Source: Sipunculus nudus
Taxonomy: Eukaryota; Annelida; Sipuncula; Golfingiida; Sipunculidae
Direction of reading: 5' to 3'
Assembly (NCBI GenBank): GCA_026874595.1
Contig: CM049316.1
Span: 57,111,676-57,175,675 of the forward strand
DNA: 64,000 nt
Part shown: positions 25,456-35,521 of the stretch, piece after piece
Layout of the letters: every line of letters starts with the position of its first letter
Position numbering within the stretch: position 1 is the stretch's first letter
Translations under genes and position numbers: made by a program
Notes under the pieces: generated by a model
The model's input: the letters and a program-made list of their open reading frames with translations, nothing else
Database searches by the model: none
Told to the model about the DNA's origin: nothing

Positions 25456-26370
25456 ATACATCCTTTTATTGTACATATATCTAAAGCATCAGATGATGAA
25501 CCAGAAACAGGGAAATCATGCTTGAAATTGTTTATCTATGATTGCAAAATTTATTTTAGAGCAATACATATATATATTTATATATGTGTGTGTATGTTGG
25601 TGTGTGTGAGAGAGAGTGTGTGCACTACCCCCGCATCTGTTTACGGAACTTATTGCTATACTGAACGGCAGCATGAAGACGGTGTATAATTGAATTTCGA
25701 GAATCTGTACCATGTATTTTTCACTTTATTCGAACCTTCCTGTTGTCCATTTTACATGGGTCTCTACTGAAACGGAGATGTTTTTTGGCAATTAGCCTAT
25801 TCTCCCACTATGATATACTCATATCATAATTTATCCAAACATACCTTTGCATTCTTTTTTATCAGATCCTCCAAGTCCAGTTTCACATACTTATTTCCCA
25901 AAGAAACTTGCAGCTGGATAAAATCCCCCGGGAAAACCAGTTCTATCCCTTGTTGCAAAGCGTTTGCTACCGCTGATCGGATTCTTGAAGCCTCCTTGCA
26001 ACAAAAAATTAAAACAAATTAAAGAAATTGACTTCTGAATACCCGCTCAACCACATTGTCGGTACGTTTTTATTCATAATAGAGACAAGAATAAATATCA
26101 TAATAGAATTTAAGTAATAGAGATCAAGGACATGGTTAAAATATTATGTATTATAATTTGACCACGTTGTCCACGAAGACGTAATGACAAGTCCTAGGTC
26201 AAGGCCACTAAGGCTGATGTTAATGTTAGTAATAATAATAATAATTATAATAATAATAATATAAATTTCAAAACTATAATAACATGATCCGTCCATTTTA
26301 ACGTTTCCATATCAGGTTTATTTAATTCTGCTGTGTGATGACTTACCCTCATATCATCTTCAACGTCCAT
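15243..26370 (-). CDS. RNF31-like: Copy B: HOIP/RNF31-like protein, PUB-NZF-NZF-RING2-like-LDD, lacking RING1/IBR
   Basis: Thirteen coding exons, read on the minus strand: 26347-26370, 25845-25994, 25137-25289, 23238-23437, 22438-22807, 21871-22014, 20722-20958, 20217-20274, 19916-20028, 16708-16818, 16023-16141, 15437-15584, 15243-15281. All introns are GT-AG and phases join in frame, giving about 621 residues from MDVEDDMR to PLPSTQ and TAA. Domain order: PUB-like (about 10-175), low-complexity linker (177-299), NZF (312-329), second NZF (361-378), RING2-like zinc domain (447-483), Cys/His extension with HHPRDCLFY (484-520), LDD-like tail (521-621). HOIP builds linear ubiquitin chains with NEMO as a target in NF-kappaB signalling. 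Here RING1 and IBR are absent and the catalytic Cys position is Phe461, so ligase activity is unlikely; a ubiquitin-binding or competitor role is inference. An acceptor (TTTTATAG) just upstream of the ATG implies a 5' UTR intron. Transcription not verified. Confidence 0.86.
16708..16818 (-). CDS. Copy B exon 10: RING2/LDD zinc extension with HHPRDCLFY
   Basis: 111 nt, phase 0/0, TTTGACAG acceptor and GTGAGT donor. It encodes ECQKYEECPRDPHCHHPRDC and then LFYVNQC. The nine residues HHPRDCLFY are identical to human HOIP at the RING2/LDD junction, which is the strongest single identification of the family. Confidence 0.9.
16962..19665 (+). mobile_element. CTCAGCTGA-ended repeat inside intron 9 of copy B
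   Basis: It starts with CATAGGTCATGACGCTCAGCTG and ends TGACTGAAAGTCAGCTGAGCTAAAAA. It fills most of the 3.1-kb intron between the RING2-like exon (19916) and the HHPRDC exon (16818), in the opposite orientation to the gene. The 3' half contains the tandem array at 18500-19440, then GGACGGATGGCC-type runs before the end motif. Confidence 0.7.
18500..19440 (+). repeat. Tandem repeats with direct TGACCT half-sites
   Basis: Units of about 150 bp in a ~295-bp dimeric pattern (for example GTTCACAAGCATT near 18570 and 18863). Most units carry TGACCTTGACCTTTGACCT; at 19307-19333 four TGACCT half-sites occur with spacings of 0, 1 and 2 bp. Confidence 0.8.
19916..20028 (-). CDS. Copy B exon 9: RING2-like zinc domain with the catalytic Cys replaced
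   Basis: 113 nt, phase 1/0. It reads CPKC, then 15 residues, then CISC and FCDGC. Spacing from the second Cys (CPKC) to the third zinc Cys is 16, exactly as in human HOIP RING2, as is the spacing on to FC-x2-C. At the HOIP Cys885 position there is Phe, at His887 Glu, at Gln896 Ser. Copy C has Phe, Asp and Arg. A Cys at RING2 index 8 is conserved in both copies but is not at the catalytic position. Confidence 0.85.
20274..20490 (-). repeat. Minisatellite of acceptor-like units abutting exon 8 of copy B
   Basis: Degenerate units of about 26 bp containing CTGTAATGTTAA-type sequence on the plus strand. On the gene strand each unit reads TTAACATTACAG, and the genuine acceptor of exon 8 (20217-20274) is the last of them. 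Confidence 0.75.
20722..20958 (-). CDS. Copy B exon 7: second NZF zinc finger
   Basis: 237 nt, phase 0/0. It contains CPTCTFMNPGTTNICLMC, a full NZF pattern C-x2-C-x10-C-x2-C with the Thr-Phe dipeptide that contacts ubiquitin in known NZFs and the conserved Asn. A Ser/Asn-rich tail follows. The matching copy C finger is CAACTYVNPVTTNICEMC. Confidence 0.87.
21030..21740 (-). repeat. Copy of the interspersed repeat family in intron 6 of copy B
   Basis: It contains AGTCGACAAG, a poly-C run (21067-21084) and tandem ~100-bp units with 'caggccgatacagcaaacca', also found near 59420 ('caggccagtacagcaaatcac') and 11730. Open frames here belong to the repeat. Confidence 0.65.
21871..22014 (-). CDS. 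Copy B exon 6: first NZF (RanBP2-type) zinc finger
   Basis: 144 nt, phase 0/0. It contains C-x2-C-x10-C-x2-C (CHHCQFINLPDAELCISC), the NZF spacing. The ubiquitin-contacting Thr-Phe of typical NZFs is Gln-Phe here, and the Trp before the first Cys is absent, so ubiquitin binding is uncertain. The equivalent exon in copy C has lost all cysteines. Confidence 0.85.
22438..22807 (-). CDS. Copy B exon 5: linker between PUB and zinc fingers
   Basis: 370 nt, phase 2/0, open throughout (123 codons), CATACAG acceptor, GTGAGA donor. It is Pro/Glu-rich and no domain was recognised. In copy C the same phase-2-to-0 segment is split into exons of 70 and 285 nt by an extra intron of 193 bp. Confidence 0.78.
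23238..23437 (-). CDS. Copy B exon 4: PUB-like domain C-terminal part
   Basis: 200 nt, phase 0/2, TTTGCAG acceptor and GTAGGT donor. It begins GHIHILQLFGY, matching the HOIP PUB strand motif ending LRLYGY, followed by acidic residues and a helix with AELYLAEAELTCYL. The copy C exon is also exactly 200 nt and begins GHFDILWALGY. Confidence 0.83.
24240..24400 (+). promoter_or_regulatory. Promoter-like block (CCAAT, CRE, TATA) inside intron 3 of copy B, opposite strand
   Basis: In order: inverted CCAAT box (GATTGG, 24257-24262), a perfect CRE TGACGTCA (24284-24291) and TATATAAG (24299-24306), with a GC-richer start-like region about 30 bp downstream. Two open frames follow (24393-24638, 24667-25002) with no recognisable domain. 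It could be the U3 part of a solo LTR or an antisense promoter; no LTR ends or target duplication were found. Confidence 0.45.
25137..25289 (-). CDS. Copy B exon 3: PUB-like domain core
   Basis: 153 nt, phase 0/0, GTGAGT donor. It encodes a helical segment with LGRELMKP, W at residue 32 of the exon, and ISFADITYLDIL. In HOIP the equivalent stretch is KFNNPVFR, whose Asn pair contacts the PIM peptide of partners such as OTULIN. Here those positions read Ala-Asp, and in copy C Lys-Ser, so the canonical PIM pocket appears altered (inference from manual alignment). Confidence 0.82.
25398..25460. repeat. (TA)n microsatellite
   Basis: Long TA run followed by ATGTATGTATG, in intron 2 of copy B. Confidence 0.95.
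25845..25994 (-). CDS. Copy B exon 2: N-terminal part of PUB-like domain
   Basis: 150 nt, phase 0/0, flanked by a TTGCAAG acceptor and a GTATGT donor. It encodes 50 residues with IRSAV near the start and KYVKLDLEDLIKKNAK at the end. The second half resembles the stretch of human HOIP just before its PUB helices (RYLQLD...L...NA). It aligns gap-free with the same exon of copies A and C. Confidence 0.85.
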
Positions 26371-28046
26371 TTTCGAAATTCATTCTATAAAATGGTAAAA
26401 ACAAAAATCTATATCTATATTCCCGGCGGGCTTACGTAAAAAAAAGCGCATATCAGTGCAAATAATCAGATGCTATTGCCTATTGGACCATTCATAACAT
26501 AGCTGAATCTGCGAACACTAAATCCATGGATATAAGAAGCAAAGTATTTTTTATTACTAAGGAACTGAGTTTATAGTTTATTCGTTTTCACGATTAATAT
26601 AAACTATTCATGTTTTTTTTCAATTTCTTAAGGTGTCGATATTGAATCAACTAGTATTTACATGTTAGAGGCTTTTGTAATAAGAATTGTAAATAAAGAA
26701 TACTATTAGTTTATTAATACCAATGGACCATTTTAAATTCCCATCTCCTTCCCCTGATGAAGTGTCATATATGGTAAATAATAATAATAATAATAAAGAT
26801 AATAATTACAGTAAAAGTGACAAACAACAATAATCATAATTCATAATAAAATGACGATGGCACTAAATCGTTGTCGCGCGTACTTCTCTGAGGTCGCGCT
26901 TCGGAAATGCTGTCTTCTATAATGGAAGGGGTCATTTTCCATGTTTTCACATAAACACTGAGGGATTTTACATGTTTTGGAAAATTTCGCGAAGGTTTCC
27001 GTGCAGTCTATCCTAATGCAAGAAAGGATAATATGCAAATAAATAATAATGATAAATAATTAAATAAAAATAACGACCACCTGACATTGTTCTACAGTGG
27101 CAATAGGTATAAAATGCCGTACCTAATGAGTAATTGTATCCGCCAAAACGAAGTTTTGCGGATACTATGCTTTTGACCGGGTTCCGCCGCCGCCGCCGCC
27201 GCCGCCGCGTTCGTTTCCGGAGAACTCCTCTGAGACTACTGGGCGGATTTTTCCGAAACTTACACAAATTATCGGGTCACATGTGAACTGGTGCCTAACC
27301 AAGTGGCCTTGACCTCTGACCTTTCCTCTCTCCCCAGCGTCCGTTTGTACGTCTAGTTCCACACATAAACCCACACATCTCGGGAACCGTTTGACCGATC
27401 AGGAAATTTTTTTACACAAATGTAGCCCTTGGATAGCTTTATATCATACACAAAAAAAGGTGGCGCCACCTGCAACCATATTTGCGTCAATCCGTACTTT
27501 TGCCTTGGGTTAAAATCACTCATATCTCTGCAGTCGTTTGACGAATTCACCTAAAATTCGGCATGCGTATACAACCTAGATAGCTTTCTTGATTTTATGA
27601 CCTACATTCACGTTAACGCTGCAGACATCCAAGCTCATATCTCGGGAACCATTTGACGAATCAGGAAAAAATTTTACACAAATGTAGCCCTTGGATGGCT
27701 TTATAACATACACAAAAATGGTGGCGCCACCTGCAGCCATTTTTGCACAGCGTCCATCTGTTTGTTTGCCTTGGGTTAAAATCACTCATATCTCTGCAGT
27801 GGTTTGACCAAATTACCCGAAATTCGGCATGCGTATACATCCCGCATAGCTTTCTTGATTTTATGACAGGTTGCGCCACCTACATTCACGTTCACGCTGT
27901 AGACATCCATGCTTATATACACAGCGTCCATCTGTTTGTCTGCCTTGGGTTAAAATCACTCATATCTCTGCAGTGGTTTGACCAAATTACCTGTAATTCG
28001 GCATGCGTATACATCCTGGATAGCTTTCTTGATTTTATGACAGGTG

Positions 28047-30784
28047 TAGACAGGTCCAGGCCAGGAAAAAACTGCCAATTTTCCAGTCAAGGTTTTCTCA
28101 GTGGATTCTTGTAGTTTGATACATGCTCTTGAAAAATTGCTCTGGGGCCATCTTGAATTTCAATATGGCCACCAAAATTCCCAATATGGCCGCCAAAATA
28201 ACTAAAATGTCATCTTTCGGACACCTATCAGGTGAAAAATGAAGATTTTTTCCACTAATTTGTGATGATAATAGCCAATGAACATGACCCAATTACTTGG
28301 TTGCCACAGCAGAACACCATTGGTGGTTAAATCCAATATGGCCGCCGGGCCCACCACGCTTTTTGAAAAATAGCTATATCTCCTGTTCTGACAGAGATAT
28401 GGCTATACATTTGGTGTTTAGCCCTAGGTTTTCAGGGGTGGAGAATCTAAATATGCCATCGGATTCTAAAATAAGGTCAGTAGGTCATGAGGTAAATTCA
28501 AGATGGCCGCCAATGGCGATGTCCATAATCTGTTCATTGGTGTTTACCATATTCTACAGCAGTTACAAAAGTAATTCCAGGGCCGAGACAGAGATTTTCA
28601 GGGTAAAAAAATACGTTCCGTTACTTTCAGCCACAATATCTGCAACTGGTGCCATAAATCCAAAATGGCTGCCTTATCCAGCCTCGCTTTGATGAGTGGT
28701 AGCTGATGTAGAGTCAAAACCTTTATCCTCTGCACTCAGACAGAAGATGAACGTTCTGTAAGAGAATCTCTTCACAGAAACTAATCTCAGGTCTATTTTC
28801 AGATTAAATGAATCCATTCGACAGTGAAGACAATTAGGGGCCCCTGACCCAGATTCAGTGAATCTGTGGTTCAAAAATTACAAAGACATAGGAGTGTGTT
28901 TTATCTTCGCGACTGCCAGATTATTCGAATATAGCACTGACACCATATATTCGTCCAAAAGTAACCGACAAGGGGAGATGCAGTCTTTGCAATGAACCAA
29001 TCAAGGACAATGAAGACACTGCAGAGGTGGGACCCAGTGGATTGCATTCTCCTCTGGCCTATGCTGAAAGATGGGCTGGTATTGACGACATGTTATGCTC
29101 CAAGCCACCATATGTTGAATTTCGATTAGCAAGACCACGGTTGTCTGGGGACCACAATGACAATATCATTGTTCATAAAAGCTGCCGGATCAATTTTCGA
29201 ACAAGGCTGAATCAATTCATTGGCACACAACCCCCAACAGGGTACCAGTACTGCAGGAGAGGTCCCCTGAACATACTGAGCAATCTGAAGTTCACCCATA
29301 CCGTATCTGCAGGGGATCATTAGAGAAGAAAAAACTGTGTTTTGTGTGTGACAAAGATACTAAAGATGATATAAAACTTTCCAATGATGGTGGCCTGGGA
29401 CGATGCTCAGAGGAGAATGTTTTGAGTAAAATTAAACATTCTATGGACTTGAAAATGAAGGATGAGAAAAATAAGTATCATGCTGCAGCAAAGCGACTAG
29501 AAGTTCTTCTCAGTGGATCATCCAACGACGTATTTGTGCTTGATCTTTACTACCATAAGACGTGCTGATAACTTTACCTACATGTTTAGCTAGAAGCAGC
29601 CAACTACAGAGACTGAAGTACAGGAGAGATTGCAGACTGTAGTCATGGACAGATTTTTCCACCTGTTTCAGCGCAATGTTATCAAAGACCAAGAGGTTTT
29701 TCTTCTGACTGAGCTGTTAGAAGATATTAAAGAGCTTAGCAGTGAGAATTACCTTTACGACCCGCCCATCAAATAAACTGTCACTCTTAAGTTGAGGCTG
29801 TCAGAGAATATCGGAAATTCCATTGAATATCAGGATATAGGAAAAAGGCTTGTGGTCCATTCCAGCAGTGTAAACCCATTATAATATTCTGCAGCTACAA
29901 TTGAAGGCTAGGGTCTCCGGGAAAGTGATCTGACAAAAAAAATTTGGAAATTTTATAAGTCGCAAGGTATCACAGAGAGAAGAAGTCAAGTGGTCTTTGG
30001 AAGCACACTGACTGTTCAGACTGTTGACAGCCACATACACCTTCAGTACATTTATAATGCCATCTGTTGGTCAATCAGTCCTCGAAAACCCACAAATGCA
30101 CCGGGATATGTGACAGTTAAGGTAAGGCAGAGGCAGAGAAAATCTCAGCAGTCAGCCAAAGTTGGAAAAGCTTATTACTGGTAAACGACTACCATTAGGA
30201 ACCAGTAAAGGAACGTCTTCCTTGGCCCTAAAAATCGATGTCTTAGCCCTAGAATTACTGCTGTAGAATATGGGAAACACCAATGAACAGATTATGGATA
30301 TCGCCAATGGCGGCCATCTTGAATTTACCTCATGACCTACTGTCCTAATTTTGAATCCGATGGCATATTTAGATTCCCCACCCCTGAAAACCTAGGGCTA
30401 GACACCAAATTTATAGCCATATCTCTGCCAGAACAGGAGATATAGCTATTTTCCAAAATGCGTGGTGGGCCCGGCGGCCATATTGGATTTAACCACCAAT
30501 GGTGTTCTGCTGTGGCAACCAAGTAATTGGGTCATGTTCATTGGCTATTATCATCACAAATTAGTGGAAAAAATCTGCATTTTTCACTTAATAGGGTTCT
30601 TCAAGATGACATTTTAGTTATTTTGGCGGCCATATTGGGATTTTTGGCGGCCATATTGAATTTGAGGCAAAATTCAAGATGGCCCCAGAGCATATTTTAA
30701 ATAGCATGTCTCAAACTACCAGAATCCACTGAGAAAACCTTGACTGGAAAAATTGGCAGTTTTTTCCTGGCCTGGACATGTCTA
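28047..30784 (+). mobile_element. Transposon with ~575-bp terminal inverted repeats, nested
   Basis: Left arm about 28047-28625 and right arm about 30205-30784 are inverted copies, beginning TAGACA-GTCCAGGCCAGG and including the repeated 'aatatggccgccaa' words. The host unit reads CAGGTGGCGCC; the left junction is CAGGTG and the right junction GTGGCGCC, indicating a 3-bp GTG target duplication. Between the arms is a decayed coding region (28930-30181). Confidence 0.85.
28930..30181 (+). pseudogene. Decayed transposon-encoded protein with Cys/His motifs
   Basis: Fragments in the same sense but several frames: about 28930-29322 (CSLCNEPI ... IIVHKSCRINF), about 29286-29569 (LCFVCDKD ... LDLYYHKTC), about 29590-29776 (FLLTELLEDIKEL), and about 29890-30183 (GLRESDLTKK, interrupted by a stop, then DSHIHLQYIYNAICW). 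The C-x2-C plus H-x3-C pairs look like a duplicated zinc-binding domain, which I recall from repetitive invertebrate predicted proteins of unknown function. Frameshifts and stops mean no intact protein. The transposase superfamily is not recognised. Confidence 0.65.
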
Positions 30785-31187
30785 GTGGCGCCAGCTTCAT
30801 TCACGTTCACGCTGCAGACATTATTGCTTATATCTCTGGACTCGTTTGACCAATCAGGAAAAAAAAATTACACAAATGTAGCCCTTGGATAGCTTTATAA
30901 CTTACACAAAAATGGTGGCGCCACCTGCAGCCATTTTTGCACAGTGTCCATCTGTTTGTCTGCTGTGGGATAAAATCACTCGTATCTCTGCAGTGGTTTG
31001 ACATTTCCACCTGAAATTTTGCATGCGATACATATTGGATAGTTTCTCTTCAAATAACAGGTGGCGCCACCTACAATCATGTTTACGTGGCAGAGATCCA
31101 TTCTAATATGTAACACGTAACTCTATTTCCCCTTGCCACTCAATCCAAGCCTCAATTCAGCCGTCCTACTCTGATTTTGGCGGATAC

Positions 31188-32763
31188 ACGGAGTTTCACA
31201 CAATTTCCTTCCAGACTTCTGCTATCGAGCCTATAAATCGTATCTGGACTAGGTGTTGATCCCCCCCCCCCCCACACACACACACACACCTACTAAAAGA
31301 CTCACACTTGAAACCCGATTGTTACACAAAAACGCAAACCAGCAGCTACCACATACTGCATAATATCAAACCTTTGCATCAAACAGGTTAGCTTTACCAA
31401 GGACCGGGCAGTGATCGCAAAACAGACCTGACTGTGAATAACTCCGAACCTCGGGAAATGTACTTCTGGGAAAACCAACGACAGCAAGCGTTATATTTAG
31501 GTTCTTCAATAACTGCACGGTGGCGCTACGACATACCCGTCATGTTGAGAACTGAACAGATGCTCTTCCCCTACTCCATTTTCACAAAGAGTTGAAAATA
31601 AATAATACATTTCTTGTTGCCTTGTTCGAACCTTAATCGGATGGACACGTAACATACTGAGGACCTTCTTTAAGACAAGCTTTGCTCGATGTCTCGGTCC
31701 CGGGCGGGGTAAAGGGAGTCCACACAAACAATAATTGACTATGTTATGCGCATAGGCTTTGGAAAGGGGTAGGGGGGACGGAGGCGGAGAGTGCAGCACA
31801 TAAATATCCGGCAGTTTTTGTCGAATCCCCCTAATGAGTATCTTTGCCCAGAAGTCCCAGCTAATCCTCTCTTGAAAAAGGTTCAAAATGCATTAAAATG
31901 CATTTTTGTTTGGTTCATATATCAAAATTTTAAATACAATGTGAGGAAGAAACCCCCTCCTCCCAAACCAACCCTCTCATATATTTATATATAAAGACAT
32001 AAATTTGATCAATTTGCCACACTTGATTCTGTAAATTCAGTAAATGGTATTTTTTTGTATGGCGCAGCATGTGATTAAAAGTAGGGAAAAGGGCGAAGAA
32101 CTACATTAAAATGCATTTTTATGTTCTAATGCGAAGGGGATACCAAATCTTTTCCAATTAAGTCATGGACAGTGACAAAATGAAAGGGGGTCTATTTCAA
32201 TACCGTATTCTTTAAATCAAAATGATCTTATAAAACTGACCCGTGTTAAAGAATTGCAGATCAGATTTACATCTGAGTAGAGAGCAAGTTGTTTACACGT
32301 GTTGTATTACCCTAAAACTTAACTATGGACACTCACAGGTTTATATATTTATGTTAAATGGAAGTTAATTGATTGATTTGAAGATTAATAAAAGGAAGGA
32401 AAATATTGTGAAACAAGTGGGTCAAGAAAGTCGCGAAGTACCACGTATACATGGTGTTGGTGGACAAGACCTCATTTAAGGCAGGGTGATCATTACAAAA
32501 GTCAGTCCATGAGCAGACGGAGAATGTAGATTAAAGTAACCCAAAGCAGGGTAAATTTGTTGTGTAGAGTATCCAAGGGTAGGAGAATAACCTATGTTGA
32601 AACATATATTCTCCTCTATACATTTAGCTTTTTTAGGTTTTGTCATAAGGCCTCCTGGGTTGGGCCCCTCCTTTTCCTAAACTCTGTTTCCGCCCCTGTC
32701 CACCTGTGAATTAAGACCACCTTTTGCAAGTCCAACAGGTGGTCTTACTGCACAGGTTTCACG

Positions 32764-32821
<58 letters not shown>

Positions 32822-33193
32822 TTATATATATATATAAAGTATATATATATACAGGTATATATATAATACATATAAAGGTATACATTAAGGTGTATATATA
32901 TATATATATACAGGTATATATTTAAATACATATATATATATATATACATACATATATACACACACAAGCGGCACTCTCAATAGCCATAGCATGGACAATA
33001 CATGCACGTAGTGATTAGGAAATGACTCAACTTACCGTATCACGTGTTTTACAAGACTTCTGAGGATACATTTACATTAGCATGTTGTACACTCAATATA
33101 CTTGATGTGCATGCGTACATACTCTAAGGACCCACATATATTTATACATTGTCTATCAAACTATACCTTGTCGAAGTTCCACAGGTAATTGCG
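31188..33193. other. Intergenic, microsatellite-rich
   Basis: Poly-C and (CA)n at 31261-31288, a hAT-like degenerate fragment near 32650-32700 ('gcccctccttttcctaaa'), and long TA-rich runs at 32765-32955. No gene seen. Confidence 0.6.
32765..32955. repeat. TA-rich microsatellite cluster
   Basis: (TA)n interrupted by AAATTTA, CAGGTA and AAGGTA units. Confidence 0.95.
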
Positions 33194-33395
33194 TTGAACT
33201 GCTAGTCAGAACTGCATAACATCACGCCCAGCCAGTATAACCTCTAAAGTTATAAATAACAACAACAACAAATCTGGGTAATCCCGTTACAGTGGGAAGT
33301 TTCACGCTGACAACATTCTCTGTCCGCGTGCAACATTCACTACAAATCGTGTACACTTAATATCAACCGCGGCACTTTGTCGCCATCTTTCGGAC
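33194..33395 (-). promoter_or_regulatory. Conserved non-coding block upstream of copy B
   Basis: About 200 bp that aligns with 51990-52172 upstream of copy C. Shared features in plus-strand order are GCATAAC-TCACG, CAACA, an ATCCCRTTA-like core, CTGACAACATT, GTGTACACTT-A-TCAACC. It contains GGGTAATCCC (33276-33285), a one-mismatch kappaB-like site. It lies 6.8 kb from the copy B ATG, or about 2.8 kb if the 27136-31187 transposon is removed. It could be a promoter, an untranslated first exon or a shared repeat. Confidence 0.5.
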
Positions 33396-33679
33396 ATATA
33401 TGATGTTTCTGCACGCAGAGTTACAGACTTAAAGCGGTCAAGATTGTCCACAACTTGATATATACGCGATGTTGCCGGGCCACGCCATTGCCGCTCATTT
33501 TTTGCCTCCGCCAGGAGCGCATGTGCGTTCATTCCCGTTCGAATGTTCCTGTGTGTGTGTTTTTACACAGCATCACTGATGCAATCATGAGCGGAATATC
33601 ATGAAATTTTCATGATATTTCGTAAATGGCCTGATCAAGAATCGATTTGATTTTGCAGAAGAGGATCAAGTGTGTGTGT

Positions 33680-33830
33680 GTGCGTGGGGGGGGGGGGGGT
33701 CCAGGTGCTCCGGGTCCCCTTGTTTTTAACATTGTTTAAAGAGGTCTATAAGACCAGTTAATTTCTCCTGGATTGGACCCCTCCTTTTCCTAAATCCTGG
33801 ATCCACCATTAGTTTGGCGTGGATCCGGCT
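33680..33830. repeat. Degenerate MITE-like repeat with poly-G
   Basis: Contains a 14-bp poly-G, 'ttggacccctccttttcctaaat' and CCTGGATCCACC, wording shared with fragments near 32650, 7800 and 44170. Ends are not clean. Confidence 0.5.
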
Positions 33831-33839
33831 CATGATCCC

Positions 33840-35519
33840 GATTGAGGAACGTCATCAAGGAATGTCCACAAATGTTTAGTCATTCATACAAAAATGAAGA
33901 TGGGAATATGGGCCGAATAAGTGAATGCCCACATGACTGAGGCATGTTTTCCTTTGAATGCAGATTTTTAGTATTCAATTCATCCTTTATTTCTGCTGTG
34001 TTAAACCAGTACACTGTAAATTCATAACATTGCCACCGTGAATTTCCTCATCTGTAACATCATTATAATAAAAATGTTTAACTTATGCTGTATCCGATAG
34101 AAAAATATCCTACCACATATACGTTTCAAATATAATTGAGCTGCAACAAAACAATTTGGTGGGGATGGAATATATATCCTGTTTTTTTTAACACCATGTG
34201 GTTTTGATTCTGTTTATCCCATGTACGTCATCAGTTAGCTGTTCAAGATATCAAGTAAATGTATTTTGTAATATTATTCAGGAACTCGCTACATATTTTT
34301 CTAATTTAGAATAGCGCACTCAAAAATGCAAATCAGAGGCCTTTTTGACCTACTGGCGAGTTTGGTAAAGATTCACGTATTTCCGAAGGTTTCCTAGTCA
34401 CATCCAATTACTAAAAGGGACCCCACAAATCCACTATAGAAGTGAAAATTCCATCAACAATTGACCAAATTAAACGCTATATATTTAGTGTGTTGATAAA
34501 TCTCTCCCAAATATTAAGTTATGCACAAAAACCGTGACTTGGTTAAAAGGTTAAGTCCACATATGGATTAAAATGTAATGGTTATGGGAGATGACCAATC
34601 ATAACAAAATAGTATTCAGCCCTTGACATCAACAGTGCTAGACCGCTGGAACCCTAAAATGCCTGATGAATCAACTCGTTTGCAATTTTAAAGACTAAAC
34701 GTTTCACGTTGTTAAGACTTCTTTCTTATCAGGCGGTATAGCCCCCCCCCCCCCCCCCCCCCCCCAATCCTGGGGCATTCATCGTATCCATTGAAAATTT
34801 TCATTTATAATAAATATATTTAATATAATAAATATTCATAAACTCTCTAAGTTTCTATATGCGAAAAATTGCAAAACATTTCGTACTAACCACAACTCAG
34901 AAAGCGTGTCTTTAGGAGGAAATTTTACTTGAAGAAAAAAATAGTTCAGTTCTGATACAGAATATGGCAAAAGATTAGGGTAAAGGATAAATTTAATTTT
35001 CTTTATTCATTTACTCGTGACCTATTCTGCATCTAAAATTAAGATTTCTAGCTATTTCTGATAATATGGGTATACATATTTTAGTGTGACAATGTTCTGG
35101 TAGTTTCCTCACAAATAATATTTTACCAAGTTCTGTGCATCCTATTACCAAGGTAACCCGGATATTTTTAGTCATTTGATTTCCAATTTAGACCCTTAGA
35201 TATGGCTTGGGTGTCCCGTTATTTGCTCACACACGGAAACAATTATTATAGCAAATAAAAGACCACGTACTATAAACACATGCATGCATTCTCACTTTAA
35301 TAAAAAGAATAATGCAGGTACTATAAGCTCCCAGACCGTCAGCATCTCGATTGGTGTTAATGTTTTTCATAGCATGCACCCCATTTCGTCCAGCAACAAA
35401 ATGTCCGATTAAACACTGATATAGCATTGATAATGTTATTCCTTGCGTAAAAAATATATATAGGCAATCCTTCGATTAGGGAGCAAGGGGCTAATCCAGT
35501 GATTTTACATGCAACATTA
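33840..35519. other. Intergenic AT-rich DNA, no gene seen
   Basis: Contains a 25-bp poly-C run at 34741-34765; otherwise no recognised structure. Confidence 0.55.
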
Positions 35520-35521
35520 TA

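Larger units (their letters stand above)
27136..31187. mobile_element. 4.05-kb element with 13-bp perfect terminal inverted repeats
   Basis: It is bounded by GTATCCGCCAAAA (27136-27148) and TTTTGGCGGATAC (31175-31187). The left end continues into a hairpin (GTATCCGC-AAAAC / GTTTTGCGGATAC). The interior has a (CCG)n run near 27184-27209 and several tandem units with GGTGGCGCCACC, 'cttgggttaaaatcactcatatctctgcagt' and 'ttacacaaatgtagcccttggat' (27350-28046 and 30785-31080). The unit array is interrupted by the transposon at 28047-30784. It lies between copy B and its conserved upstream block. Confidence 0.8.

Noticed and set aside
27013..27374. Open frames with poly-Arg or poly-Gly on the minus strand
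   Set aside because: They come from the (CCG)n run inside the 4-kb transposable element; no protein motif beyond the simple repeat.
33302..33532. 76-codon minus-strand open frame overlapping the conserved upstream block
   Set aside because: The matching block at 52.0 kb does not keep this frame open, so conservation is not at the protein level.
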